NCBI GenBank assembly: GCA_028290545.1
Contig: JAQGJP010000079.1
Coordinates: 1-39,638 of the forward strand
Length of the DNA: 39,638 bases
Direction: 5' to 3'
DNA from: Rhizobium sp.
GTDB taxonomy: Bacteria > Pseudomonadota > Alphaproteobacteria > Rhizobiales > Rhizobiaceae
Shown: piece after piece, positions 17,409 to 27,600 of the stretch
Position numbering within the stretch: the stretch's first letter is position 1
Layout: each line of letters starts with the position of its first letter
The notes under the pieces: generated by a model
The model's input: only the letters and a program-made list of their open reading frames with translations
What the model was told of the DNA's origin: nothing
Database searches by the model: none
Translations under genes and position numbers: made by a program

Positions 17409-18113
17409 ATGAAAATCCGCTGGCTTGGCCATTCCGCATTCCGCATCGAAACCGGAAAGCAGACGATCCTGATCGATCCGTTTCTCACCCACAACCCGTC
17501 GTTTTCCGGGCAAGACATCAAGGATGTCACCAAGGGTGTGACGCATATCCTGCTCACCCATGGCCATATGGACCATGTCGGCGACACGATCGGTCTGGCC
17601 AACGAACTCGACGTGGAAGTGGTGGCGAATGCCGATCTCGGTGATTGGCTGGCTTTCAGGGGCGTCAAGAAGGTCAATCCGGGCAATACTGGCGGCACGA
17701 TCCAGACCGGTGGCTTTTCCGTGACATTCACCAATGCACTGCACTCTTCCGCCACCACGACCGAAGACGGCGTCACCCATTCGCTCGGCAATCCCAATGG
17801 CCTGATGCTGCATTTCGATGACGAGCCTTCGCTGCTGCACATGGGCGACACCGATATCTTCTCCGACATGGCGCTGATCAACGAATTGCATCAGCCGGAC
17901 ATCGGCCTCGTGCCGATCGGTGATCGCTTTACCATGGGCGGAGCGGTCGCGGCCCTGGCTTGCCAGCGCTTTTTCAATTTTAAGGTCGCTATTCCCTGCC
18001 ACTACGGCACGTTCGGGATCATCGACCAGACGCCGGAGAAATTCGTTGCCGGCATGGACGGTTCCAAGACCAGGGTTGACGCTCCTGCCGCTGGTGGGAC
18101 GGTCACGATTTGA
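17409..18113 (+). CDS. UPF0173 metal-dependent hydrolase
   Basis: A 234-residue metallo-beta-lactamase-fold protein with the metal motif THGHMDH (His51, His53, Asp55, His56), a further histidine near [15 protein letters not shown] and the late CHYGTF. This is the UPF0173 (YtkL-like) family; the natural substrate is unknown. GGAG lies seven bases before the ATG. It is followed, 95 bases on, by gatC, with alternative hairpins between the two genes. Confidence 0.92.
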   Translation: MKIRWLGHSAFRIETGKQTILIDPFLTHNPSFSGQDIKDVTKGVTHILLTHGHMDHVGDTIGLANELDVEVVANADLGDWLAFRGVKKVNPGNTGGTIQTGGFSVTFTNALHSSATTTEDGVTHSLGNPNGLMLHFDDEPSLLHMGDTDIFSDMALINELHQPDIGLVPIGDRFTMGGAVAALACQRFFNFKVAIPCHYGTFGIIDQTPEKFVAGMDGSKTRVDAPAAGGTVTI

Positions 18114-18123
18114 CATAAGCCAG

Positions 18124-18168
18124 GAACGGCGCAGGCTGAAAAAGCCGTTGCGCCGTTCGGCCTGCGCC
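18124..18168 (+). terminator. Two mutually exclusive hairpins before gatC
   Basis: GGCGCAGGC (18128-18136) pairs perfectly with GCCTGCGCC (18160-18168), followed by TTTAT, a terminator-like form. The overlapping GAACGGCGCA (18124-18133) pairs perfectly with TGCGCCGTTC (18149-18158), a 10-base stem that would prevent the first. The region may end the hydrolase transcript, with the choice of fold deciding read-through into gatC. Confidence 0.45.
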
Positions 18169-18176
18169 TTTATAGC
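18148..18176 (+). promoter_or_regulatory. Candidate promoter for gatC
   Basis: TTGCGC, a 17-base spacer and TATAGC, about 32 bases before the gatC ATG. It overlaps the hairpin region, so gatC could start its own transcript even if the upstream one is terminated. Match to consensus is moderate. Confidence 0.35.
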
Positions 18177-18207
18177 GTGCGGTGACGAACGATGACTGGA
18201 GTGGGAC

Positions 18208-18495
18208 ATGTCGGTTGATGTGACGACCGTGAAGCGGGTGGCAAAGCTTGCCCGGCTTGCCGTGACCGAGGAGGAAGCCCAGCAGATGATGGGCGAACTC
18301 AATGGTATTCTGGGCTTTGTCGAGCAGCTTTCCGAGGTCAATGTCGATGGCGTCGAACCGATGACATCGGTCACGCCGATGGCGATGAAGAAGCGCGCCG
18401 ACGTGGTGACCGATGGTGATCTCGCCGCACGTATCGTCGCCAACGCACCGCTGACCGACAATCATTTCTTCCAGGTCCCGAAGGTGGTGGAGTAG
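18208..18495 (+). CDS. gatC: Asp/Glu-tRNA amidotransferase subunit C
   Basis: The 95-residue small subunit of GatCAB, which converts mischarged Glu-tRNA(Gln) and/or Asp-tRNA(Asn) to the amide form. GatC wraps GatA and GatB and stabilises the complex. Typical sequence: [15 protein letters not shown] at the start, [11 protein letters not shown] in the centre and the conserved end [15 protein letters not shown] lies six bases before the ATG. It is followed after five bases by a GNAT gene and then gatA. Confidence 0.96.
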   Translation: MSVDVTTVKRVAKLARLAVTEEEAQQMMGELNGILGFVEQLSEVNVDGVEPMTSVTPMAMKKRADVVTDGDLAARIVANAPLTDNHFFQVPKVVE

Positions 18496-18500
18496 CGCCC

Positions 18501-18962
18501 GTGGCTATCACGCTCGCCACCGAGAATCCGTTGCAGGATGAAGTCCGCGAACTGGTTGCGGAACTGGACGCGCATCTGCTGACGTTGACTCCGCCGGAAT
18601 TCAGCTTTCACCTGACCGTCGAACAAATGGCCGAGCCCGGCACGAAAGTGTGGATTGCGCGCAATGGCGGCAGGGCGGTCGCCTGCGGGGCGCTGAAGCG
18701 TCATACCACCCGCATAGGCGAAGTGAAGCGGATGTATACAAGGCCGGAATGGCAGGGCCAGGGGATCGGTCGCCGCATGCTCGGCGAAATCGTCAGCGCC
18801 GCCATGCTGGACGGGCTTGAGGAACTGGTGCTCGAGACCGGTGACCGCCATCCCGCCGCCTGGGCGATTTACGAAAAGGCGGGTTTCACCCGCTGCGGTC
18901 CGGTGCTCGACTATCCGGATTCGGCACATTCCGTTTTTTATCACAAGCAGCTTTCTGCCTGA
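18501..18962 (+). CDS. GNAT-family N-acetyltransferase (between gatC and gatA)
   Basis: A 153-residue acetyl-CoA-dependent acetyltransferase. The CoA-binding motif A is clear: [20 protein letters not shown] (about 75-94). The C-terminal [18 protein letters not shown] fits the PaiA/ElaA-like branch; the substrate is unknown. It starts with GTG at 18501, five bases after gatC, with GGAG in the gatC stop region as ribosome site, and ends 19 bases before gatA. It is therefore locked into the gat operon. Confidence 0.88.
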   Translation: MAITLATENPLQDEVRELVAELDAHLLTLTPPEFSFHLTVEQMAEPGTKVWIARNGGRAVACGALKRHTTRIGEVKRMYTRPEWQGQGIGRRMLGEIVSAAMLDGLEELVLETGDRHPAAWAIYEKAGFTRCGPVLDYPDSAHSVFYHKQLSA

Positions 18963-18981
18963 CACGAGTGACATTGACCCG

Positions 18982-20463
18982 ATGAGCGAACTGACCAGCC
19001 TGACCATTGCCGAAGCCCGAAACAAGCTTCTCGCCAAGGAGATCACTTCCGTCGAACTGACGGAGGCCTATCTGAACGCGATCGATGCGGCCAATGAAAA
19101 GCTGAATGCCTACATCAAGGTCACGCCCGAGCTCGCCCGGGAGCAGGCCAAGGCCTCCGACGCCAGGATTGCTGCGGGCAAGACAGGCGGCCTGGAAGGC
19201 ATTCCGCTGGGGATCAAGGACCTGTTTGCCACCCGGGGTGTGCACACGCAGGCCTGCAGCCATATCCTCGACGGGTTCAAGCCTGAATATGAATCGACCG
19301 TCAGCCAGAACCTGTTCGACGATGGCGCCGTCATGCTCGGCAAGCTCAATATGGACGAGTTCGCCATGGGCTCGTCGAACGAAAGCTCCTATTACGGCCC
19401 GGTCAAGAACCCGTGGCGGGCCCAAGGCTCGAATGCCGATCTGGTGCCGGGCGGCTCGTCCGGTGGTTCCGCAGCAGCCGTTGCCGCGCATCTCTGTGCC
19501 GGCGCGACCGCGACCGACACCGGCGGCTCGATCCGCCAACCGGCCGCCTTTACCGGTACGGTCGGCATCAAGCCGACCTATGGCCGCTGCTCGCGCTGGG
19601 GCATCGTCGCCTTCGCGTCGTCGCTCGACCAGGCCGGGCCGATCGCCCGCGATGTTCGCGATGCGGCGATCATGCTGAAATCCATGGCCAGCATCGATGT
19701 CAAGGACACGACCTCTGTCGATATGCCGGTTCCTGACTATGAGGCGGCGATCGGCAAATCGCTGAAGGGCAAGAGGATCGGCATTCCCAACGAATACCGC
19801 GTCGAAGGCATGCCCGGCGAGATCGAGGATATCTGGCAGCAGGGTATTGCCTGGCTCAGGGATGCCGGCGCCGAGATCGTCAACATTTCGCTGCCACATA
19901 CGAAATACGCATTGCCGGCCTATTACATCGTCGCTCCCGCCGAAGCGTCCTCCAACCTGGCTCGCTATGACGGCGTCCGCTACGGCCTGCGTGTCGATGG
20001 CAAGGACATTGCCGACATGTACGAGAAGACGCGCGCCGCCGGCTTTGGCCAGGAGGTCAAGCGCCGCATCATGATCGGCACCTATGTCTTGTCGGCAGGC
20101 TATTACGACGCCTATTACATCCGCGCCCAGAAAGTGCGGACGCTGATCAAGCGGGATTTCGAGCTGGCCTTCCACGCCGGGGTCGATGCGATTCTGACGC
20201 CGGCGACGCCATCCTCCGCCTTCGGCATTGCGGACGAGGATCTGGCCAATGATCCGGTCAAGATGTACCTCAACGATATCTTCACGGTGACGGTGAACAT
20301 GGCCGGCCTTCCGGGCATCGCCGTGCCGGCGGGGCTCGATCACAAGGGCCTGCCGCTCGGGCTGCAGGTGATCGGCAAGCCGTTCGACGAGGAAATGCTG
20401 TTCCAGACCGCGCATGTGATCGAGCAGGCGGCGGGCCGGTTTACACCCGCGAAATGGTGGTAA
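18982..20463 (+). CDS. gatA: Asp/Glu-tRNA amidotransferase subunit A
   Basis: The 493-residue amidase subunit that releases ammonia from glutamine. The Ser-cisSer-Lys triad is readable: Lys79 (GIKDLF), Ser159 (GGSSGGSAA) and Ser183 ([11 protein letters not shown]). The frame is open for 55 codons upstream, inside the GNAT gene, but family similarity begins at [14 protein letters not shown], so ATG 18982 is chosen; its ribosome site is weak, suggesting coupling to the upstream gene. The transcript ends at a 13-base-stem hairpin at 20499-20530. gatB lies about 10.7 kb further on. Confidence 0.97.
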   Translation: MSELTSLTIAEARNKLLAKEITSVELTEAYLNAIDAANEKLNAYIKVTPELAREQAKASDARIAAGKTGGLEGIPLGIKDLFATRGVHTQACSHILDGFKPEYESTVSQNLFDDGAVMLGKLNMDEFAMGSSNESSYYGPVKNPWRAQGSNADLVPGGSSGGSAAAVAAHLCAGATATDTGGSIRQPAAFTGTVGIKPTYGRCSRWGIVAFASSLDQAGPIARDVRDAAIMLKSMASIDVKDTTSVDMPVPDYEAAIGKSLKGKRIGIPNEYRVEGMPGEIEDIWQQGIAWLRDAGAEIVNISLPHTKYALPAYYIVAPAEASSNLARYDGVRYGLRVDGKDIADMYEKTRAAGFGQEVKRRIMIGTYVLSAGYYDAYYIRAQKVRTLIKRDFELAFHAGVDAILTPATPSSAFGIADEDLANDPVKMYLNDIFTVTVNMAGLPGIAVPAGLDHKGLPLGLQVIGKPFDEEMLFQTAHVIEQAAGRFTPAKWW

Positions 20464-20498
20464 GCGCCTGCCCTGATCGAACGCTCGGACGATCATGC

Positions 20499-20530
20499 AG
20501 TGAGGCCCGCGCTTTGACGCGGGCCTCACT
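20499..20530. terminator. Strong bidirectional terminator (gatA / yjhX)
   Basis: A perfect 13-base stem, AGTGAGGCCCGCG with CGCGGGCCTCACT, around a six-base loop (20512-20517), followed by TTATCTAT rightward. It stands 36 bases after gatA and five bases from the end of the leftward yjhX-like gene, so it can serve both. Confidence 0.75.
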
Positions 20531-20534
20531 TTAT

Positions 20535-20789
20535 CTATCGGTTGTCCAGCTGTGCGCGGACAAGTTCGAGCCCACGCCCGGTGATGCGGTAGGGCTGGCC
20601 GCGTGAAGACGAAATCGCCTTCAGACGCTTGAGCCGCCGGAAGACGTCGAGATCGACGCCCGGGTAGAGCCAGCCGTCACGGCTGAAGCATTTGACCTCG
20701 GTGATCTTTGCCTTGGAACGGGTGTGTTCGATCCAGCCGCCCTGGGCGAGCAGGTGCAGGATACGCTGTTCGGCGCGTGTGATATCCAT
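20535..20789 (-). CDS. yjhX: YjhX/TopAI-family protein (UPF0386)
   Basis: An 84-residue protein with the layout of E. coli YjhX (85 aa): N-terminal MDITRAEQRILHLLAQGG, central KCFSRDGWLYPGVD and the C-terminal GQPYRITGRGLELVRAQLDNR, which nearly repeats the E. coli ending. E. coli YjhX was described as an inhibitor of topoisomerase I (TopAI), neutralised by the acetyltransferase YjhQ. Here a GNAT gene lies 290 bases away in divergent orientation. The frame extends further upstream, but family similarity begins at the ATG at 20789. Many genomes carry solitary UPF0386 genes, so toxin function is an inference. Confidence 0.88.
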   Translation of the reverse strand: MDITRAEQRILHLLAQGGWIEHTRSKAKITEVKCFSRDGWLYPGVDLDVFRRLKRLKAISSSRGQPYRITGRGLELVRAQLDNR

Positions 20790-21079
20790 TGTTCTGAGAT
20801 GTCCGGAAAGCTCGTCGGAACGAGCACAACAAAAAGGCTGGCGCCGCGATACGGGCCAGGGTTTTGTTTCCACTGCGCGCATAGGGAGACGAAGAGTGCT
20901 TCGCTCAGGACTTTGCGGGCAGGGCCCCTCAGACAATCTCAGACAGATAAGACATCAAAACTCCATCGATCCAGGCGATATACGCACGTGAAGCGTGCTC
21001 GTCAATATTGGATAACTTCGGCTTGGGCCTTGACCGCCAGGGTTTTCCGCGTTTCGATTGCCATCCAGGGATGCGCATT

Positions 21080-21601
21080 ATGGAATCGCTGATGTCGATT
21101 GTTCGCAGTGCACGGGAAGAGGACGCAGCAGAACTCGCTGCCGTCGCCATGCGTGCCTGGGAAAGCGCCGTCACCGGGTGGGTCGACACCGGCCTGCTTC
21201 GTGCCAATGCCGAGCGCGCCTTCGTGGATTTCACCCGGCGTGCCCATCTGGCAATCGATGTCGCGGAGCAGGGCGGGCAGGTGACGGGCTGGGCGGCGCG
21301 CGAGAATTTCGACAATCACATCACCGATCTCTGGATAGATCCGATCTGGCAGGGGCAAGGCTTCGGACAAAAGTTGCTGGCCAAACTCGAAGAAGAAATC
21401 GGAGCGCAGGGATATGAGACCGTGAAAATCGAGACGCATTCCGAGAACCTGCGTGCGATCGAGTTCCTGAAACGGCGCGGCTACTCGATCAGCTGGATGA
21501 CGGCGGCGTGGTCGCCGCAGCTCGACCGCGACGTCGATACGATCGGGATGGTCAAGGCCATCGCGGTCAAGGAAAAGCAGCTGGTTTACGCCGAGTTTTA
21601 G
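21080..21601 (+). CDS. GNAT-family N-acetyltransferase (next to yjhX)
   Basis: A 173-residue acetyltransferase with motif A LWIDPIWQGQGFGQKLL (about residues 85-101), an ARENF core strand and a C-terminal NLRAIEFLKRRGYSI segment, close to the RimI-like pattern. Substrate unknown. ATG 21080 is chosen because AGGGA lies eight bases upstream; ATG 21092 and a TTG at 21008 are alternatives. It is divergent from the YjhX/TopAI-like gene, recalling the E. coli YjhX/YjhQ pair, although there the two genes are in one operon. Its stop overlaps the stop of tamB by three bases. Confidence 0.85.
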   Translation: MESLMSIVRSAREEDAAELAAVAMRAWESAVTGWVDTGLLRANAERAFVDFTRRAHLAIDVAEQGGQVTGWAARENFDNHITDLWIDPIWQGQGFGQKLLAKLEEEIGAQGYETVKIETHSENLRAIEFLKRRGYSISWMTAAWSPQLDRDVDTIGMVKAIAVKEKQLVYAEF

Positions 21602-24600
21602 TACTCTTTCTCGAAGAAGATGCCGCCGGCGGTGGAATTGTCCGTACCGGCTTCGCCGCGCAGTTTGACGCCTTTGCCGATATCTAGATTGATGATTGCT
21701 TTAGACGTGCTGTTGTCGACGCCCTGCTGAAACTGCAGGTAGGTGCGCTTGTTGAGATATTTGCCGACCGAGACATTGCTCTTGCCGTTCTCGTCCGTGC
21801 CGACGTCGAGGTCATCAACGCCCAGGCCCTGACGCAACTTGTTGAACAGCGAATTCGACTGACCGCCGGCGAGAGTGGCGACAGCGTCGGCCAACTGGGC
21901 GATCTGCACCGGTGATAGATCGGCGGACGAGCGGCCGAAGATCAGCAGGGCCATGACTTCGTCCTGCGGCAGGTATGGCGACGAGGTGAAGGCGACAGCC
22001 GGATTGTTGGCGAGACCGCTGACAGTGACATTGACCGTCGTCGCTTCGACTGTCGAGGATGCGACCAGATTGAGTGCCGGCATCATGTCTCCGCCGAACG
22101 TGATCGTGCCTTGGGTGAAGTCCAGCCTCCGGCCGATGATCGACAGCCGTCCACGCAACATCTTGAAGCCGCCGGCCACGTTCGGCGCGTTCGAGGTGCC
22201 GGTCACCGTCACGTCGCCGCCGAGTTCGGCATCCAGGCCGCGACCGCGAACAAAGATCTGGCGCGGGGCGGAGATGCGGAGATCGAGGGTTATGCCACCG
22301 GCGCCCTTGCCGCTCCTCTTGCCCGGGCGGTTTTCCTTGATCTCCCGGCTCTGGACGATCACGTCGCGGGGGGCGTTCCTGTGCTTGACCTTGAGCTGGG
22401 CGAGGGTACCCGGCAGCTTCTGCGGAATTGTGATATCGGCGCGGGCCAGCCGGATCTTGCCGTTCAGGACCGGCGAGCCCACGAGACTGCCCGATATGCC
22501 GAGGTCGCCGCTGAGTTTGGCCGCGACGACCTTGCCGTCGGTATAGACAGCGTTCTTGAGCGCGATCTTGATGTCGGCCGGGAAGCCCTGGTTCGGCGTG
22601 ATGCCGATGGTGCCGCTGATATTGACAGTGCCGCCGCCGGCCAGCTTGCCGCTGAAGCTGGCGATCCTGGCCTGCTTGCCATCAAGATTGACGGTCGCCG
22701 CGAGGCTGTTGATCGTCAGGTTCTGGCGGATGACGGTGAGCGTTGCGCCGCTGGTGTTGATGCGGCCGGTCATCGACGGGTTGGCGGCGGTTCCGGAAAC
22801 GGTAACATCGAATTGCGCATTGCCCTTGAGATCGATCCCTTGCATCGCCAGTTTGGCCGCGAGGGCGTTGAACGGCAGCTGCCCGCTGATCTTGACGGCG
22901 AGCGCATTGTTGCCGGTGACGCCGACCGTGCCACTGGCATTCAGCGACAGACCGTCGCCGCTCTTGGCATCGGCATTGATCGACAGGACATTTTTCGCCA
23001 ATTGACCCTTGGCGGTCACCGAAAAACTCGAGAGGCCAGCGTCTCGGCTCTGGCCGATGGCGGCATTCTGCCAACTGGTGTCGAAAGTGACCACGGGTGT
23101 GGCGCTGTCACCCTTGACGGTGATATTTGCCGAGACCGTACCGGTGGCGCCGAGATTTGACGCGAAACTATTGGCGAGGTTGGCAGGAAGGGCGGTAATC
23201 TTCGCCGTCAGATCAAGCTTGTTGCCGGCAGCGCCAGTGACGACGATCGAGCCGTTGCCGGCGCTGATCGACAGATCGGCCAAGGCCACGGAACCGTCCT
23301 TGATGCGGATTTCAGTCGGTTTGTCGAGCTTGAGTGGAATACTCTTCGGCCTGGCGGAGAGCGAGGCGAGCGAAATAACGATCCCGTCCGTCTGCTGTTC
23401 GATCGCGCCTTTGGCGGTCAGCGGTGCAGCATCATACTGGCCCTTGAGATCGAAGGCGGTCTTGTTTCCCGCCCGGTCGAAATCGAGTGCGAGTTTCGAG
23501 AGCACATTCGCGCCGGAGGCGATGCGATCAGCCGTGATACTTCCGGAGATCTGGCCGGTCGTCAGATCGGCGATTTTCAGGTCCACCACCGGCTTGACTA
23601 TCTCCGCGCCGAAAGCATTCACCCTGGTGCCGGTGGCCGAAATTGCCCCGCTGATCTTCCCGTCGCTGGACTGGATATCGGCTGACCCCGTGATGGCGCC
23701 CTCGGCTTTCTGGCCGGCAAATGCGCCAAGCAAGGCGATGTCCGGGAAATCGAAGGTGACCTTTCCCGTCGGCATGAAACGCTGATCGAGTGTGATCGCG
23801 CCGCTGAGCGTATTCTTGCCGACGTCGAGTTTCAGCGACGGCAGCGAAATCGCGCCGTTCTGCTGCACCCCCTCGACAAGAACGTCGATCGCCTGGCCAC
23901 GAATCCTGCCGGTTGCCGCCACCTTGGCAGCAATCTTGCCCGTATCCGCCGTGATCTCCGCCGTACCCTTGACCGCGCCCTCGGCCTTCTGGCCGGCCAT
24001 GGCGGCGAGCAACGCGACGTCAGGGAAATCGAAGGCGATCTTGCCCGAAGGCATGAACTGCCGATCCAGGTTGATCGCGCCGGAAACGGTATTCCTGCCG
24101 ACATCCAGTTTGAGCGAGAGCAGCGACACGGCGCCATTGATGAGACTGACATCGGCCAGCGCCATGATCGGCTGTTTGCGGATCGTACCCGTGGCATCGA
24201 CCTTGGCATTGAGCTTGCCTCCAGCCGATGTGATGTCGGCCGTGCCCTTGAGCGCGCCTTCGGCTTTCTGGCCGACGATAGCCGCCAGCGCGTTTGCATC
24301 GGGTATATCGAAGGTGATCTTGCCGAACGGCTGGAACTGGGGGTCGAACGCCACAGCGCCCGAGAATGAACTCTTGCCGATGTCAGCCTTGAACGAAGGG
24401 ACGGCAACTTTGCCATTGTCTAATTTGATCTCGGCCACCGCTTTGACGGGCTGATCGCGAACGCTGCTTGCGGCATCGATCGACAGGACATTGTTGTCAA
24501 ACCGGCCTTTGGCGGTGACATCGAGATCGGGTAGTTCGGCGCCCTGCGTCTGGCGGGTGGCGACTTTCCGTAGCTGCGAGTCGAAGGTGACAATCGGCGC

Positions 24601-27600
24601 CGTCGCTTCGCCCGTGATTTTGATATCGGCCGAGATCGTCCCTGCCGCATCGAGTTCCGGTGAGAACACATTGGCAAGGCTCAACGGCAGTTCAGCAAGT
24701 TTCGCCGTCAGATCGAGCGTCTTGCCGGCCGTGCCATTGACAGTGATCGTGCCATCGCCGGCATTGATCGCGAAGTCGGTGAGCACAGCCGATCCACCCC
24801 TGATCAGGATGTCAGCTGGTCTGGCGAGCTTTACAGGGATGTTTCGGGGCGATGCCGAGAACGACGAAAGCGTGAGCCTGAGGTCTTCGGGCTGTTGGGC
24901 GACCATGCCCTGGGCCTTGAGCGGCGCGCCATCCAACTGGCTCGACAGGTCGAAACGGGTTTGTCGCTCCACGAGTTCGATATTCAGCGCAAGCAGGTCC
25001 AGATGATTGACCCCGTGTGCGATCTGCCCGGCAGTGACGCGACCCGAAATCCGGCCGGCGGCAAGATCGGAGATTGTCAGATCGATGTTCGGCTTGACGA
25101 TGCGAGCGCCCGCGATGCTCAGCATGTCGCCGCTGGCGGATATCCTGCCGGCGATCTTTCCGCCGGTGGATTGCAGGGCGGCGGTGCCCTTGAGCGCACC
25201 TTCGGCCTGCTGGCCAGCGAACGACGCCAGCAGTCCAATGTCGGGAAAATCGAAGCTGAACTGGCCCGAGGGCATGAAGCCTCTGTCGAGACTGATCCCG
25301 CCTGTGATCGTATTGGCGCCGATATCGGCCTTCAGCGACGGTACCGAGATCACACCATCCTCGGCAACCACCCTTGTCTGCACGTCGATTGTCTGGCCCC
25401 GGATCTTGCCGGTCGCCACGACACTGGCGTCGACCTTGCCGCCGTTCGAAGCGATATCGGCCGTGCCCTTGACCGAGCCCTCCGCCTTCTGCCCGGCCAT
25501 TGCCGCCAGCAGCGCGACATCGGGGAGGTCAAATGTGATCCGGCCCGATGGCATAAACCGGCTGTCGAGCGTCACGGCGCCTGAAAGTGTATTCGGCCCA
25601 ATCGTGGCCTTGAGAGATGGCAAGGAAATTGCGCCCTTGTCCGAAATCGCCTCGGCTGCGATTTCGATCGCCTTGCCCCGGACCTCGCCCGTTGCCGCGA
25701 TCTTGGCATCGATCCTGCCCCCATCCGAGGTGATGTCGACCGTGCCCTTAAGCGCCCCCTCGGCTGTTTGTCCCGCCATCGCGGCGAACAGAGCAATATC
25801 GGGGAAGTCGAAGCCGATCCGGCCCGATGGCATGAATTGTTTATCCAGGGTTACTGCGCCGGAGAGTGTGTTCCGGCCAATATCGACCTTGAGCGAGGGC
25901 AGGGAAACAGCCCCATTGTCCAGGATCGCATCGACAAACGCGGCGACAGGTTGGCCGCGCAGGCTGCCGGTGGCGTTTACCTTCGCCCCGATCCTGTCAG
26001 GCGCGGAGGCCAAATCGACAGTGCCTTTCAAAGCGCCCTCCGCCTTCTGCCCTATGATAGAGGCAAGCGTGCCTGCATCGGGTATGTCGAAGGCGATCTT
26101 GCCGGAGGGCCGGGATTGCCGGTCGAGCGCCAGCGTGCCGGAGACGCTGGCCTTGCCAATATCGGCCTTGAAGGAGGAAATGGAGACCGCACCGTTATCG
26201 AGCTTCACCTGAGCAGTGGCTTTGACCAACTGGTCGCGCAAATTGCCCGTCACATCGAACGACAGGCTGTTGTTGTCGACGAACAGGCCCTTGGCCGTGA
26301 AGCTCACGTCCGGCAGTTTGGCGGCGCGCGTCTGGCTGGTCGCAAGATTATCGATATTCGCATCGAACTGAATGTTCGGTGACGCTGCCTCGCCGGTGAT
26401 CGTCGCATTCGCGGAAATATCACCAGTGGCATCGAGTTTGTCGACGAAGGCGTTTGCGAGGCTTAATGGCAGGTCGGTCACTGCTGTAGTCAGGCTGAGC
26501 GTTTTGCCGGCCGTGCCGTTCAAAATCGCTTTGCCACCATCGGCGACGATAGTCAGATTGTCGAGCCGGGCGACGCCGTCGTGGATTTCGATCTCGGTCG
26601 GTTGGTCCAACCTAAGGTGAAACTGGCGCGGCGCTGCTGCGAAAGATGCAAGTTTAATCGTAAGACCTTGATCGCGCGGCTCGATCCGGCCCTTTGCTGT
26701 CAAAGGTTCGTCGTCGAACCGGCTCTTCAGGTCGAAAGGGATCTGCCCGCTTTCGAGTGCCGCATCAAGCACGACCTGATCCAGATGGTTGGTGCCGATG
26801 GCGATTGCGTCCGCTGTGACCTTGGCGGATAGCTGCTGCTTAAGCAGGTCGGCGATCTCGATTTTGGCCGTCGGATTGGTGATCTCGACACCGGACGTAT
26901 TCAGGCGTGGACCGGTTGCCGTGACGGTGCCGGTGATCCTTCCACTGCTGGCAGCAACATCGATAGTGCCGTTGAGCGCACCTTCGGCAGTTTGCCCGGC
27001 CAGTTTTGCCAGTTGCGCTATCTCGGGAAAATCGAAGCTGAATCTGCCGGAGGGCAGGAATTCGGCATTCAAATCCAGCGCGCCAGAGATCGTGTTCCTG
27101 CCGATATCCGCCCTGAGCGCGGAGATCGCGACACGTCCCGCGTCGAACACGGCGACGACTTCGGCCTTGATCGGCTCGCCCTGATATGTCGCTGCTGCGG
27201 TCAGCCTGCCACCGGGCTTACTGAGGTCGAGCGCGCTGTCGAACTTGAGATCGATATCCCGTAGCGTCTTGCCGGCAAATCCCGCCTCGGCCGAAGTGAT
27301 TTGCGCGGAGATATCGGGTCTTGCGAGCGGGCCTGACGCATCCAGCGTGAAATGCGCTTGTCCCACAGCGTTGTCTTCCATGGCCGCAAGATCAATAACG
27401 TCGCCGGCGAGATCGGCCTTGATCGTGCTACCGTCGAAACGCGCGGATCCAACCGCCGTCAGCAGGTTGGAAGTCAGCTTCAGGTTCCGCACGGCGATCT
27501 GTGAGGGCAGGGTGGCGGTGAGCTGTCCGGAGAGCCCGAGGGTCCCCTTGATCTTCGATTCGATATCGGGCGGCAGCAAGCCCCGTGGCAGCAGAAAAAG

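Noticed and set aside
18886..20529. 547-codon open frame antisense to gatA
   Set aside because: Mirrors the conserved gatA sequence and has Arg/His/Gly-rich shadow composition.
25007..26212. 401-codon and other long open frames antisense to tamB
   Set aside because: Their internal repeats are only the reverse reading of the tamB modules.
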